64,000 nucleotides of DNA from Novisyntrophococcus fermenticellae. Lineage in GTDB: Bacteria > Bacillota > Clostridia > Lachnospirales > Lachnospiraceae. The stretch covers positions 682,001 through 746,000 of the forward strand of contig NZ_CP076458.1 of assembly GCF_018866245.1 (NCBI RefSeq), in the 5' to 3' direction. Every line of letters begins with the position of its first letter. Within the stretch, counting starts at the first letter, position 1. The notes beneath the pieces are model-generated. The model searched no databases. It was not told the DNA's origin and saw nothing but the letters and a program-made list of their open reading frames with translations. The translations under genes were made by a program, and so were the position numbers. Shown here one piece after another: positions 17,801-27,217 of this stretch.

Positions 17801-19848
17801 ACCAGACCGTACTGGAACAGAACGGCCAGCTATATGCCATCTGGTCAGGATGGGATGGTTTTGTGAACGTGGACCAGCGTATTTACATCGCCAAGATGTC
17901 TGATCCACTGACAATTACAGGAGACCGTGTTGAGATTTCGGTTCCGGAATATGCATGGGAAAAAATCGGCCAGCCCTATATCAATGAAGGTGCTCAGGTA
18001 GTCAAATCACCGGAGGGCGTTGTAAATGTCCTGTATTCTGCAAGCGGAAGCTGGACAGATGATTACTGTCTGGGCAGGCTGACTTTGAAAGAAAACGGTG
18101 ATCCCATGAATCCGGAGGACTGGAACAAGGGCACCGAACCCGTATTTAAGAAAAACGCACCGAGTACGTATTCTACCGGGCATGCGTGCTTTACAACCTC
18201 TCCGGATGGAAGTGAAGATTACATGGTTTATCATGCGACCAGAGGTTCAGGCGAAGGCTGGAACGGCAGAGGTGTGCGTACACAAAGAATTTACTGGAAT
18301 GCGGATGGAACTCCGGATCTCGGAGAAGCAAACCAGTATAACAGCAAGGTAAACTGGCCCTCGGGAACACCTGTTATTAAGCGGCAGCGTTACGAGGCAG
18401 AACATGGTGTCTTGAGCGGAAACGCTGTGGCGGCGGAAACTTATAATTCTTCAGCCGGACGGAAAGTAACCGGATTGACCGATGAGCATGCATCCGTAGA
18501 GCTGACGGTCAATGCCAAAAGTGCAGGAACTTACCGCCTTTATATCGGCGCGGCAACCAGTAAAGCAAATGCTGCAATCTCCGTCTCGGTGAATGGAAAA
18601 GCGCCTGTGGATAAAAGTATCATCGCATTTAATGCTTCTGCCGGCGGAAATCTCTGTGTGGACAACTGGTCGGGATATGAAATGGACGTCGATTTAAATG
18701 CCGGGAAGAACAGAATATCCATCACAAAGAGCAGTAACAGCAACACGGCAGACATTGATTACGTGGATGTGGAACTTATTGAGGCGGAAACACCGGAAGG
18801 TCCGGTTGACACAACATCTCTGGAATCCCTTATCACAATGCTGGAAGGAATGGCGGATAAGAAGGACAACTTTACATCTGACTCCTGGGCGCGGATGGAG
18901 GAGAACCTTGATACGGCCAAAGCACTTCTTAAGGAAACGGGTCTGACACAGAAGGCAGTCGACGATATGTTCCTGTCCCTGCTGGACAGCTACCTGAATC
19001 TGACGAAAGCCGTGCAAAAGACCGGCCTTAAGGCTGCCATTGACTATGCCGAAGCATTCCTGGCTGACGAAGAAGGGCTGCAGGAGTATACGGAGGAAAG
19101 CATTGCGGCACTTCGGGAGGCGTTAGAGGCAGCGAAGACCGTATATGGAACAGACTATGCGGATGTCACAGAAGGAAAGGCAGCAGTCTTAAAAGCTACG
19201 AATGACCTGATGGAAGCTACGATCAGCCTGATCCGGCAGGAGCCTGTGGATAAGGAACGCCTGCAGACGTTGATTGATTACGCAGCAGCGATTCTAAAAG
19301 ATGCCGGTCACTATACGGCAGCTTCAGTAAAGGTGCTGGAAGAAGCACTGGCATCTGCAACTACAGTTCTGGAGGATAAAAAGGCAACGGAAGAAGAAGT
19401 GGCAGAAGCGTGTAAATCATTGTCCGATGCGCTGCTGGGACTTGTCCCCGGGAGTGATAAGGCAGAGCTGGAGAATGCCATAGCGATGGCAGAGAAGATT
19501 CTGAAAAATGCGGACCAGTATACCGCCGACAGTCTGAAAGGCCTGGAGGAAAGTCTGCAAAATGCCAGGAGCATCTGCGGTAAAGAAGATGCCACACAAG
19601 AAGAGGTAGATGAAGCACTGAAAGCGCTGATTGTGGAGTGCATGGAGGTAAGGCTTCTGGGAGACGTGGATCATAACGGAAAGATTGATTCCCAGGACAG
19701 TGCAGCCGTACTGAAAGCGATGGCAGAACTGACCGATCTGGAAGAAGATGCAGAACAGGCGGCCGATGTAACCAGAGATGGAAAAGTCGGTACGGATGAT
19801 GCGTCCAGAATCTTACAGTATGTATCAGAACTTATAGAGAAGTTCTGA
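14881..19848 (+). CDS. Secreted dual GH43 arabinofuranosidase-type enzyme with FIVAR repeats and dockerin
   Basis: The 1655-aa protein has: signal peptide (1-41); a concanavalin-like/CBM66-type domain (45-237); a first GH43 propeller (245-505) with Asp251, Asp355 and Glu415 as the expected catalytic triad (ADPD, EIDAH, AEGP); an Ig-like Big_4-type domain; a CBM6/35-like domain (640-770); a cadherin-like segment; a second GH43 (858-1155) with Asp866, Asp974 and Glu1036 (ADPY, AIDQT, NEGAQ); a second CBM6/35-like domain (1165-1305); four FIVAR-type helical repeats (1309-1590); and a type I dockerin (1591-1655) with two calcium loops, GDVDHNGKIDSQD and ADVTRDGKVGTDD. GH43 enzymes cleave alpha-L-arabinofuranosyl or beta-xylosyl links. 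The dockerin should bind the cohesin encoded just upstream. Confidence 0.88.
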   Translation: MNKKKVSKRLVNKIKGKQIVSVFLTAAMLLSGAAPATVYAAGDELYCTDFTDLDSWDTYAGNNRADWEYKDGMYTINGGTGNKAVYRDGNFDDFRYDTEVTVNKQTAVGNDTSSAQGGVIFRVQNPSTGADGYDGYYFCIDVHNQKVTFGKASTTGKAWTEIASKKMLLEYGVPYKLTVKASGDHIQCFVDEKEGSYAKIDAVDDTFTSGSIGLRNWLSSTSYKSVVVTQYEEAEPEGSTYTNSLLPNCADPDVLYYEGTYYLYCTNAGNSGVGIKVYTSTDLVNWTDKGFVLNKGDGCWGTTGFWAPDLIWRDGTFYMYYTANEHICVATSDSPLGPFKQEEIAPMHQNIKEIDAHIFQDDDGQYYMYFVRFNNGNIIWGAKLNDDMMSIDESTLTEVINPSQAWELDMGRIAEGPFMLKKDGTYYLTYSGSHFESPQYGAGYATSTSPLGPFTKYANNPIMQSNALAHGTGHHGIAESPDGTEMFMVYHRHKSLTATEPRELCIDRMQFTEDAKGNTVLEVKGPTVSPQDVPSGAVDADNFITFEEPEAMTVKAGSDPKTWGLPGEIGVITSKSSTGKNYRAKVTWDTSGYDAGSDKEQQLVLKGTVEMPEGVDNLGGLSLVPELSVTVKQPVSITKTMEAEDAALTSPAKVVNRSDASGGKKVGTIDNQEAKVTFTLHAEKAGRYRIDVYSGSGSDQKNASHMYYVNGDMENAKILKYQAKGWDTWTAYPIEVELKKGLNTLTFTHSGQASSFSELDKIVFYRENPKLASILLNGETLSGFQQDSNHYEVDVDNLDELPKVSAKMSQDAGEGFEISVQEPTRERPEAKVILTHSEDPDFKKTYTVQFFGPQAFSNPLVNYGADPYVTYQDGYYYYCRVQKDSAIYVSRSPELNRIAATQPNLVYAPGTGEPNKELWAPEIHYLDGNWYIYYTAGGGANHRMYVLESETGDPLGNYVFKGELSPETNRWAIDQTVLEQNGQLYAIWSGWDGFVNVDQRIYIAKMSDPLTITGDRVEISVPEYAWEKIGQPYINEGAQVVKSPEGVVNVLYSASGSWTDDYCLGRLTLKENGDPMNPEDWNKGTEPVFKKNAPSTYSTGHACFTTSPDGSEDYMVYHATRGSGEGWNGRGVRTQRIYWNADGTPDLGEANQYNSKVNWPSGTPVIKRQRYEAEHGVLSGNAVAAETYNSSAGRKVTGLTDEHASVELTVNAKSAGTYRLYIGAATSKANAAISVSVNGKAPVDKSIIAFNASAGGNLCVDNWSGYEMDVDLNAGKNRISITKSSNSNTADIDYVDVELIEAETPEGPVDTTSLESLITMLEGMADKKDNFTSDSWARMEENLDTAKALLKETGLTQKAVDDMFLSLLDSYLNLTKAVQKTGLKAAIDYAEAFLADEEGLQEYTEESIAALREALEAAKTVYGTDYADVTEGKAAVLKATNDLMEATISLIRQEPVDKERLQTLIDYAAAILKDAGHYTAASVKVLEEALASATTVLEDKKATEEEVAEACKSLSDALLGLVPGSDKAELENAIAMAEKILKNADQYTADSLKGLEESLQNARSICGKEDATQEEVDEALKALIVECMEVRLLGDVDHNGKIDSQDSAAVLKAMAELTDLEEDAEQAADVTRDGKVGTDDASRILQYVSELIEKF
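18804..19848 (+). repeat. FIVAR-dockerin cassette, copy 1
   Basis: These 1045 nt recur at 26151-27195 at a constant offset of 7347 nt with no gap and about 20 mismatches by eye (about 98% identity), including at silent positions. The cassette encodes four FIVAR-type repeats and the dockerin. The last 30 nt are more divergent than the rest. Confidence 0.92.
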
Positions 19849-19862
19849 TTCAGGTACTTACA

Positions 19863-19897
19863 GACTCCCACAGGAGAGCTTCTTTTCTGTGGGAGTC
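19863..19897 (+). other. Intercistronic hairpin without T run
   Basis: A perfect 11-bp stem, GACTCCCACAG (19863-19873) with CTGTGGGAGTC (19887-19897), fills the 72-nt gap between the two dockerin enzyme genes. Lack of a T run argues for mRNA processing or 3'-end protection rather than full termination. Confidence 0.7.
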
Positions 19898-19920
19898 CCT
19901 ATAAAATGCAGGGGGATCAT

Positions 19921-22900
19921 ATGGGAAAAAGACTATTAAGTGCATTGTTAGCTGTTGTACTGGCCAGTGCACCTTGCATAACTGCAAGTGCAGCGGCACC
20001 TGAGACTGCTTATCGTGCAGAGGCAGATGCAGGTCTGAAGGCAGAGTATTATCTGGCTGACAGGGCGGATATGAGCTTTGAAGTGAAAAAGGGTGAGACT
20101 GTAGAAGAGAATATCAATCATCCGAAGGACAACAACAAACTGGGTCAGCTGTTCGAACAATATACAGGTGTCAGCGACTATGTGGGAATACGCTGGACCG
20201 GATATCTTTCAGTGCCGGAAACAGGAGCATATCAGTTCCATACCGATTCTGATAATGGCGTCAGATTGTATCTGGACGATGACCGGATGATTGACTGGTG
20301 GACGACAAAGTGGGATCAGGAACAGACCAGCAGCCCGGTCTATCTGGAAGAAGGAAGAATGTATAAATTTGAGTTCGATTTTCTGGAGTGGACGGGAGGA
20401 CAGCATGTTACCTTAAGCTGGAGCAATGACGGATCCGTGGCAAAAGAAGTCATACCATCCAGTGCATTTACACAACCGGAAGAGGCGGAGGAACCTCCAG
20501 AGGAAGAGAACTCTCCGGTCTATCATGGTCTTCTGGGTGAGTATTACACGATGAATACAGATCTGGTCTTTGAAGAGAAAAAATCCAGATCCGTGGATGA
20601 GAATATCGCATTTGGCTCGATGGAAGAGATATTGCAAGAGCGAACCGGGCAGAAAAATATGGCAGGCGTCAGATGGACGGGCCGTATTATCGCACCGGAA
20701 GATGGAACCTATACCTTTTATGCCTATTCGGATAATGGGGTGAAAATCACCCTGGACAATGACCAGATTTTAACCTGGTGGGTAAACCAGTACGATAAGG
20801 AACAGACCAGTAAAGAGGTTACACTGAAGGCCGGAGAAGCCTACGATTTTAAAACAGACTATTTTGAATTCGATGGAGGCTCCCATGTAACTTTATTCTG
20901 GAAGAATGACAACAGCATTACCGAAAAAGAAATCATACCGGCAAATGTATTTTATCTGTCTTCCGATTATGATGGAGCGGTGATAAGTGAGCTGGATGTA
21001 TCTGAGGCACAGCTATCCAAAGACGAGGGTGAAATCGGCGGAACAATCAAAGTCCTGGGTGAAAATCTGGGGGCAGAGGATACCAGCGTGGAGATCGTAG
21101 GAAGAAATGGAAATTCTCTGACAAAAAGAATCTTCCCGGAGGTGGTTTCCAGGGAAGCAGGAGAAATTGTCTGCAATGTTCCGGGAGACCTGAAGGTAGG
21201 GACCTACCGGATTAAGGCAGTGGCAGGGAAAACCACAATTGTGTCCTCGCAGACATTTTCCGTAACGACGACAGAGGATGGATCCAGTGACCGGCCGGAA
21301 CACCCAAGACCTGACTGGATGCGGGAAAAATGGATGAACCTGAACGGCTGGTGGGATTTTGCCTATGACAAGAAGGAAGTGGGCATGGATGAAAGCTGGT
21401 TCGAGGCTGGAAAAAAAGACTTCGGGCAAAAGATCAATGTACCGTTTTGCTGGGAATCCGAGCTAAGCGGAATTGGTGATACAGATTATCTGGGCGTGGC
21501 ATGGTATCAGCGGGAACTTGTACTGGATGAGACATGGAAAGAGCAACAGATCTTTCTGAAATTCGGTGCTGTTGACTGGAAGTGTTCTCTTTGGGTAAAT
21601 GGAGCACATGTAGGTGACCATGTAGGTGGTTATACGGCTTTTGAATATGATATCACAGACTTCGTCACAACCGACGGGACACCGAATACCATCTCTCTGA
21701 TGGTGGAAGACAAGTCCTCCTATGGCGATGACAGTTATCCGGCACTGGTAGGAAAACAGGGACTGAATGCTCCCTGCGGCTATACACATACAAGCGGTAT
21801 CTGGCAGACCGTCTATCTGGAGGGAAGAACCGGGACCTATATGAATTATGTGCATGCAAATCCGGATATTGATGCCTCGGCCGTCCAATTTGATGTGAAT
21901 CTCACCAGTGAAAAAGACCAGACAGTGACCGTAGAATACGAATTTCAAAGTACTCTCTACAACCAGGAAACGGATGAGAATCCGAATACCGGTTCTGCAT
22001 TCAGCGGCGCACAGACGATTGCCGTAACAGCAGGAGAGCAGCAGTACTCCCTGTCACCGGCAGACATTCCGGAACAAAAATTATGGAACTATGATGAACC
22101 TAACTTATACGAAGGGACAATTACCGTAAAAGACGCCAATGGTACTGTCCTGGATCAGGTTTCCACTTATTTTGGACAGCGCGAGATTTCTTCAGAAAAG
22201 TATGATGGAAAAACAGTGGAGTATATCTATGTAAACCATGAGCCGGTCTATCTGTCAGGACTTCTGGATCAGGGCTTCTGGGCAGAGGGCATCTATACGG
22301 CTCCGTCGGAAGATGATCTTCGCTTTGACCTTCAGGCCATGAAGAATCTGGACTTTAACATGATCCGGAAACATCTGAAAATCGAAGATCCGCTGCAATA
22401 TTATTGGGCGGACAAGCTGGGTATGTTTGTATGGCAGGATATGCCGCACGCTACGGCGATGGTTCCCGTAAAAGGTGGAAAAATCACCGGGGGCGCCGCC
22501 ACACCGGGGCGCGGGCATTACGAATATGCACTGGAAAACATGCTTACAGAGTTGATTTACAATCATCCCAGCGTCATTTCAGTCATGCTCTTCAATGAAA
22601 CCTGGGGGCTGCAGTCCGCCTATTTCAACAGCGAGACAAACGTCAACATTAAGAATGATGAAGGGGAGAGCACGTACCAGTGGGTGCAGCGGATGTATGC
22701 GCATGCAAAAGAACTGGCCCCCAATATTCTGGTCGAGGATATGAGCCCCTGTAACCAGGACCATATCCAACCCACGGACCTCAACACCTTTCATATGTAT
22801 CCCAAAGGATATACAAGCTCCAAGAATGATGTGAAATATTTTGCAGAAGGAGCGGAGGAAGGTGCAACCAGAAACTTCCGCTTTGGGAACACCTATCAGG

Positions 22901-25900
22901 GTGAGCCGTTCCTGAACAGTGAATATGGCGGGGTAGCGGCCTATGATGGGGATTGGGATGTCTCCTGGTGCTTTAAGTATCAGACCGATCTGTTGAGACA
23001 ACAGGAAAAACTCAGCGGCTTTGTCTATACGGAACCCTATGATATTGAATATGAAAGAAATGGTATTCTGACCTATGACAGGCGGGAAAAGATATTTGGA
23101 TATGATGAGGTTGCTTATGGCGGCGATATGTCAATCAATGATCTGACGCAGCCGGAGTATGTTGGTCTGGACGTAAATCCTGCACTGGTGGCAAAACCGG
23201 GAGCACAATATTCGGCACCGGCTGTCAGTATGCGATGGACGGATGAAACACTTCCCACTCATACCTTAAGATGGAGGTTTGATGCGACCGATGTCTATGG
23301 AAATCAGATATCTACAGGGCTTTCAGGAGCCTTTGATATTGCTTTCGGGCCGTATCAGAGAGAATCCAACACGATAGAATTCCGTCTGCCCTCACAGGAA
23401 TGCGTCGGAACAGTAACGGTGTGGATTGAAAACCAGGACGGTGAAGTGGTTGCGAAAAACTTTGCAAATGTCATCGTGTCCGATGGAAAAACTTCCGATG
23501 AAATCAGTCAGATCGGAGAGAATTCTTTCCTATTAAAAAACACGGACCGTACATCCGATGTGAGCGGCACCGGAAGTAGCAAACTTACATTTACTGTTCC
23601 GGAGGACTTTGACAGCAACACATTAAAGCAGCTTCGGCTGCTGACTGAGGCGTCTTCCAACAAAGGTGCCACCGCTTCCAATTCGGCACAGGCACAGACT
23701 ACGAAAGGCAGTGAGCTGGCATCTGACATGACGGTTCTGGTCAACGGGGTGGAGATTGATACAGTATATCTGCCGGATAATCCGAGAGATATACGCGGTA
23801 CCTTAACTTTACCACAGGGGTTAAATGGCGGTTCCAGTGCCGGTAATTTCGGATACCTGGTGAATTTAAATCTCACGCAGGATCAGGTGGCAGCAGTAGC
23901 GGCTACACTTACGGATTCAAAAGAAATTACCGTGACCTGTCAGGTAAAGGAGGATGCAAAACACAAAGGCGGATTACGTCTTTATGATGAAACCAATGGA
24001 CGCTATGCGGTGAATCCGGCAATTATCCTGAATCCACAGGAGCTGTACACCGCACAGGAGAGCATGCAGCTAAACAAGGAGACGGCACATGTAATTGATA
24101 CAGAGCAGGCAAACTATTCTGTTGAGGCGCTTCTTTCAGGAGAAGATGCAGGTATTCTTGTCCGGTATGATGCAGCGAATGAAAGCGGCTACTATGTAAG
24201 ACAAAGCAATCACGGAACAACACTTGAATTGTTGAAGGCAGACGGCAGTGTGCTGGCTCCCGCAGTCACCTTAAGTGAGGGAGAACACCCGGTGAAAATC
24301 ACGCTGTTTGATGACCATATCCAAGTATTCGCAGATCATGCACCGGAAGCGGTGATTGATATCTATGATTACAGTGGCTATACCGGTGCTGTTGCCCTCA
24401 GATCACGGGCGGAAGGAAGAATCGATGAACTGACGATATCTCCGGAAAGCTATGAGGCAGTGCAGAGCGAGGGACAAAGTGAAGTAAACTATACCGATCA
24501 TTTTATCCTGGCACAGAAAACCTTTGACAGCCGTTATACGATTGTTGGAAATGACTGGAAGAGTACCGTGACCTCTGACAATAAGCTTTCCATCACAACC
24601 CAGGATGGGGATAAAGCAGTTCTCAAGGACATCACGGCGGAGGATCTGGTACTTGAGGCGGATATAGCAATTACCAAAAAGAATGCAGACGGAAATATCG
24701 GATTTATCTTCCGGGGAAGCGATTTCGGAATCGGTACAGATGCGGCAAACGGATACTATGCCGGAATTGGTATCGAAGACCGGGACAATGAAAATAAAGG
24801 AAAGGGTTTTGTGATTCTTGGCCGCATGGACAGGAACGGTAACCCGAAATGGACCCAGCTGGGGCTGAAAACCATCGGAGAAATGGATGTGGATGAGATC
24901 CATCGGCTCCGCGTGGAGGCAGTCGGACCACGTATCAGAGTGTACCTGGATGATGAGACATCGCCGGAACTGGATGTTTATGATGCTACCTATCAAGGAG
25001 GAGGAGTAGCAATTCGTGGATTCCGTGCTGCCGGAACTCTGGATAATCTGGTGGTGTCCACCGCACCGCGCTATCATGCAGATTTTGAGAATGGCAGCAT
25101 CGCGGAATGGGATACGGCCGGAACCTGGGGGACAGATGGGAAGATGAAACTGTCGGCCGGTCAGACGGAGACTGACCCCTCCGGCTGCGCTTTAGTTGGA
25201 AATGCAGGGTGGAGCGATTTGAAGCTGGAGGCGGATGTTGTGCTCGGAAAGGATTCTCTCGCGGGACTGATTGTACGTGGAAAGCTTCATGAGGAAGGTT
25301 TGTCAGGCTATCAGGTTCTTTTGGATGAGAAGCAAAATAAAGTACAATTTGTGCTGAATCGTAACGGGGCTTCTGCCGTACTGAAAGAGGTCTCGCTGAA
25401 TCTGTCACCCGGATCCCACCATGTGGCAGTTACGGCTGCGAATAATCTCTACACAACACATGTTGACGGAAAAGAAGTCATGAAGGTGACCGACCAAACG
25501 TATGCAAAGGGAAAAGTGGGACTGACAACGAAAGACAGCAGTGTTTCCTTTGATCATGTGGAGGTAAAGGACCAGTTTATCTATGAGGAAAATTTCGAAA
25601 ACGGAGCACTGAACGGATGGGAGATCATCGCCGGTGATTTTTCCGTGGACGACAACATCTTGCATATCCAGCCGGGCAAAGGAAGCAAGATGGTGAATGG
25701 ATATGCCACCTGGGGCAACTACACACTATCCGCAAAGATGAAGCTGGATGTATCTTCTGAAGCAAAATCAAATGGCGGATTCATCTTCCGGTCTTCCGAT
25801 TTCGGAAGCGGTCAGGATGACCTTCGCGGTTACGTAGCAGGCATCAATTACAACCCGAAAAAGGGAGATGCACAGAGCGACCAGAGCGGTATTGAACTGG

Positions 25901-27195
25901 GAGATTTAAGGTATGGATGGCGTCCGATAAAGAACGACACCGACTATCCGGTAGACCCGGATAAGTGGTACGATTTCAAAGTACGCGTAAAGGATGACAA
26001 AATCGCTGTCTATGTGGATGATGAATTATGCTATGAGGTACAGGATGATGCATATCAATACGGTATGTTTGGCATCAGGAATTTCAACGCCGGCCTGTAT
26101 GTGAAATCCCTGCGTGTGGTTCCGGAGGGGGAAGAGGAAGCAACACCGGCGGTTGACACAACATCTCTGGAATCCCTTATCACAATGCTGGAAGGAATGG
26201 CGGATAAGAAGGACAACTATACACCTGACTCCTGGGCGCGGATGGAGGAGAACCTTGATACGGCCAAAGCACTTCTTAAGGAAACGGGTCTGACACAGAA
26301 GGCAGTCGACGATATGTTCCTGTCCCTGCTGGACAGCTACCTGAATCTGACGAAAGCCGTGCAAAAGACCGGCCTTAAGGCTGCCATTGACTATGCCGAA
26401 GCATTCCTGGCTGACGAAGAGGGGCTGCAGGAGTATACGGAGGAAAGCATTGCGGCACTTCGGGAGGCGTTAGAGGCAGCGAAGACCGTATATGGAACAG
26501 ACTATGCGGATGTCACAGAAGGAAAGGCAGCAGTCTTAAAAGCTACGAATGACCTGATGGAAGCTACGATCAGCCTGATCCGGCAGGAGCCTGTGGATAA
26601 GGAACGTCTGCAGACGTTGATTGATTACGCAGCAGCGGTTCTAAAAGATGCCGGTCATTATACGGCAGCTTCTGTAAAGGTGCTGGAAGAAGCACTGGCA
26701 TCTGCAACTACAGTTCTGGAGGATAAAAAGGCAACGGAAGAAGAAGTGGCAGAAGCGTGTAAATCATTGTCCGATGCGCTGCTGGGACTTGTCCCCGGGA
26801 GTGATAAGGCAGAGCTGGAGAATGCCATAGCGATGGCAGAGAAGATTCTGAAAAATGGGGACCAGTATACCGCCGACAGTCTGAAAGGCCTGGAGGAAAG
26901 TCTGCAAAATGCCAGGAGCATCTGCGGTAAAGAAGATCCCACACAAGAAGAGGTAGATGAAGCACTGAAAGCGCTGATTGTGGAGTGCATGGAGGTAAGG
27001 CTTCTGGGAGACGTGGATCATAACGGAAAGATTGATTCCCAGGACAGTGCAGCCGTACTGAAAGCGATGGCAGAACTGACCGATCTGGAAGAAGATGCAG
27101 AACAGGCGGCCGATGTAACCAGAGATGGAAAAGTCGGTACGGACGATGCGTCCAGGATTTTACAGTATGCAGCAGAACTTGTTGAAAAGTTTTAA
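19921..27195 (+). CDS. Giant secreted GH2-family glycosidase with PA14 domains, FIVAR repeats and dockerin
   Basis: The ATG at 19921 is used because AGGGGG lies in front of it; an in-frame ATG at 19906 has no RBS. The 2424-aa product has a signal peptide (1-25), two PA14 domains (about 30-185 and 200-345), an IPT/TIG fold (350-455), and GH2 sugar-binding, Ig-like and TIM-barrel parts (460-1090). Expected catalytic residues are Glu893 (FNETW) as acid/base and Glu1001 (NSEYGG) as nucleophile. Several Ig-like and four concanavalin/CBM66-like domains follow (about 1100-2075), then four FIVAR repeats (from 2077) and a dockerin (from 2363). GH2 includes beta-galactosidases, glucuronidases and arabinosidases; the precise specificity is open. 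The tail is nearly identical to that of the preceding enzyme, so both probably dock to the same cohesin. Confidence 0.87.
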   Translation: MGKRLLSALLAVVLASAPCITASAAAPETAYRAEADAGLKAEYYLADRADMSFEVKKGETVEENINHPKDNNKLGQLFEQYTGVSDYVGIRWTGYLSVPETGAYQFHTDSDNGVRLYLDDDRMIDWWTTKWDQEQTSSPVYLEEGRMYKFEFDFLEWTGGQHVTLSWSNDGSVAKEVIPSSAFTQPEEAEEPPEEENSPVYHGLLGEYYTMNTDLVFEEKKSRSVDENIAFGSMEEILQERTGQKNMAGVRWTGRIIAPEDGTYTFYAYSDNGVKITLDNDQILTWWVNQYDKEQTSKEVTLKAGEAYDFKTDYFEFDGGSHVTLFWKNDNSITEKEIIPANVFYLSSDYDGAVISELDVSEAQLSKDEGEIGGTIKVLGENLGAEDTSVEIVGRNGNSLTKRIFPEVVSREAGEIVCNVPGDLKVGTYRIKAVAGKTTIVSSQTFSVTTTEDGSSDRPEHPRPDWMREKWMNLNGWWDFAYDKKEVGMDESWFEAGKKDFGQKINVPFCWESELSGIGDTDYLGVAWYQRELVLDETWKEQQIFLKFGAVDWKCSLWVNGAHVGDHVGGYTAFEYDITDFVTTDGTPNTISLMVEDKSSYGDDSYPALVGKQGLNAPCGYTHTSGIWQTVYLEGRTGTYMNYVHANPDIDASAVQFDVNLTSEKDQTVTVEYEFQSTLYNQETDENPNTGSAFSGAQTIAVTAGEQQYSLSPADIPEQKLWNYDEPNLYEGTITVKDANGTVLDQVSTYFGQREISSEKYDGKTVEYIYVNHEPVYLSGLLDQGFWAEGIYTAPSEDDLRFDLQAMKNLDFNMIRKHLKIEDPLQYYWADKLGMFVWQDMPHATAMVPVKGGKITGGAATPGRGHYEYALENMLTELIYNHPSVISVMLFNETWGLQSAYFNSETNVNIKNDEGESTYQWVQRMYAHAKELAPNILVEDMSPCNQDHIQPTDLNTFHMYPKGYTSSKNDVKYFAEGAEEGATRNFRFGNTYQGEPFLNSEYGGVAAYDGDWDVSWCFKYQTDLLRQQEKLSGFVYTEPYDIEYERNGILTYDRREKIFGYDEVAYGGDMSINDLTQPEYVGLDVNPALVAKPGAQYSAPAVSMRWTDETLPTHTLRWRFDATDVYGNQISTGLSGAFDIAFGPYQRESNTIEFRLPSQECVGTVTVWIENQDGEVVAKNFANVIVSDGKTSDEISQIGENSFLLKNTDRTSDVSGTGSSKLTFTVPEDFDSNTLKQLRLLTEASSNKGATASNSAQAQTTKGSELASDMTVLVNGVEIDTVYLPDNPRDIRGTLTLPQGLNGGSSAGNFGYLVNLNLTQDQVAAVAATLTDSKEITVTCQVKEDAKHKGGLRLYDETNGRYAVNPAIILNPQELYTAQESMQLNKETAHVIDTEQANYSVEALLSGEDAGILVRYDAANESGYYVRQSNHGTTLELLKADGSVLAPAVTLSEGEHPVKITLFDDHIQVFADHAPEAVIDIYDYSGYTGAVALRSRAEGRIDELTISPESYEAVQSEGQSEVNYTDHFILAQKTFDSRYTIVGNDWKSTVTSDNKLSITTQDGDKAVLKDITAEDLVLEADIAITKKNADGNIGFIFRGSDFGIGTDAANGYYAGIGIEDRDNENKGKGFVILGRMDRNGNPKWTQLGLKTIGEMDVDEIHRLRVEAVGPRIRVYLDDETSPELDVYDATYQGGGVAIRGFRAAGTLDNLVVSTAPRYHADFENGSIAEWDTAGTWGTDGKMKLSAGQTETDPSGCALVGNAGWSDLKLEADVVLGKDSLAGLIVRGKLHEEGLSGYQVLLDEKQNKVQFVLNRNGASAVLKEVSLNLSPGSHHVAVTAANNLYTTHVDGKEVMKVTDQTYAKGKVGLTTKDSSVSFDHVEVKDQFIYEENFENGALNGWEIIAGDFSVDDNILHIQPGKGSKMVNGYATWGNYTLSAKMKLDVSSEAKSNGGFIFRSSDFGSGQDDLRGYVAGINYNPKKGDAQSDQSGIELGDLRYGWRPIKNDTDYPVDPDKWYDFKVRVKDDKIAVYVDDELCYEVQDDAYQYGMFGIRNFNAGLYVKSLRVVPEGEEEATPAVDTTSLESLITMLEGMADKKDNYTPDSWARMEENLDTAKALLKETGLTQKAVDDMFLSLLDSYLNLTKAVQKTGLKAAIDYAEAFLADEEGLQEYTEESIAALREALEAAKTVYGTDYADVTEGKAAVLKATNDLMEATISLIRQEPVDKERLQTLIDYAAAVLKDAGHYTAASVKVLEEALASATTVLEDKKATEEEVAEACKSLSDALLGLVPGSDKAELENAIAMAEKILKNGDQYTADSLKGLEESLQNARSICGKEDPTQEEVDEALKALIVECMEVRLLGDVDHNGKIDSQDSAAVLKAMAELTDLEEDAEQAADVTRDGKVGTDDASRILQYAAELVEKF
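26151..27195 (+). repeat. FIVAR-dockerin cassette, copy 2
   Basis: Direct repeat of 18804-19848, same length and frame. See copy 1. It indicates recent duplication or gene conversion between two otherwise unrelated enzymes. Confidence 0.92.
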
Positions 27196-27217
27196 AGCAG
27201 CAAAAGGAGGAGGAAGC

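Noticed and set aside
26026..27021. Minus-strand open frames repeated in both FIVAR-dockerin cassettes
   Set aside because: They recur only because the plus-strand cassette is duplicated; no start signals or family features.
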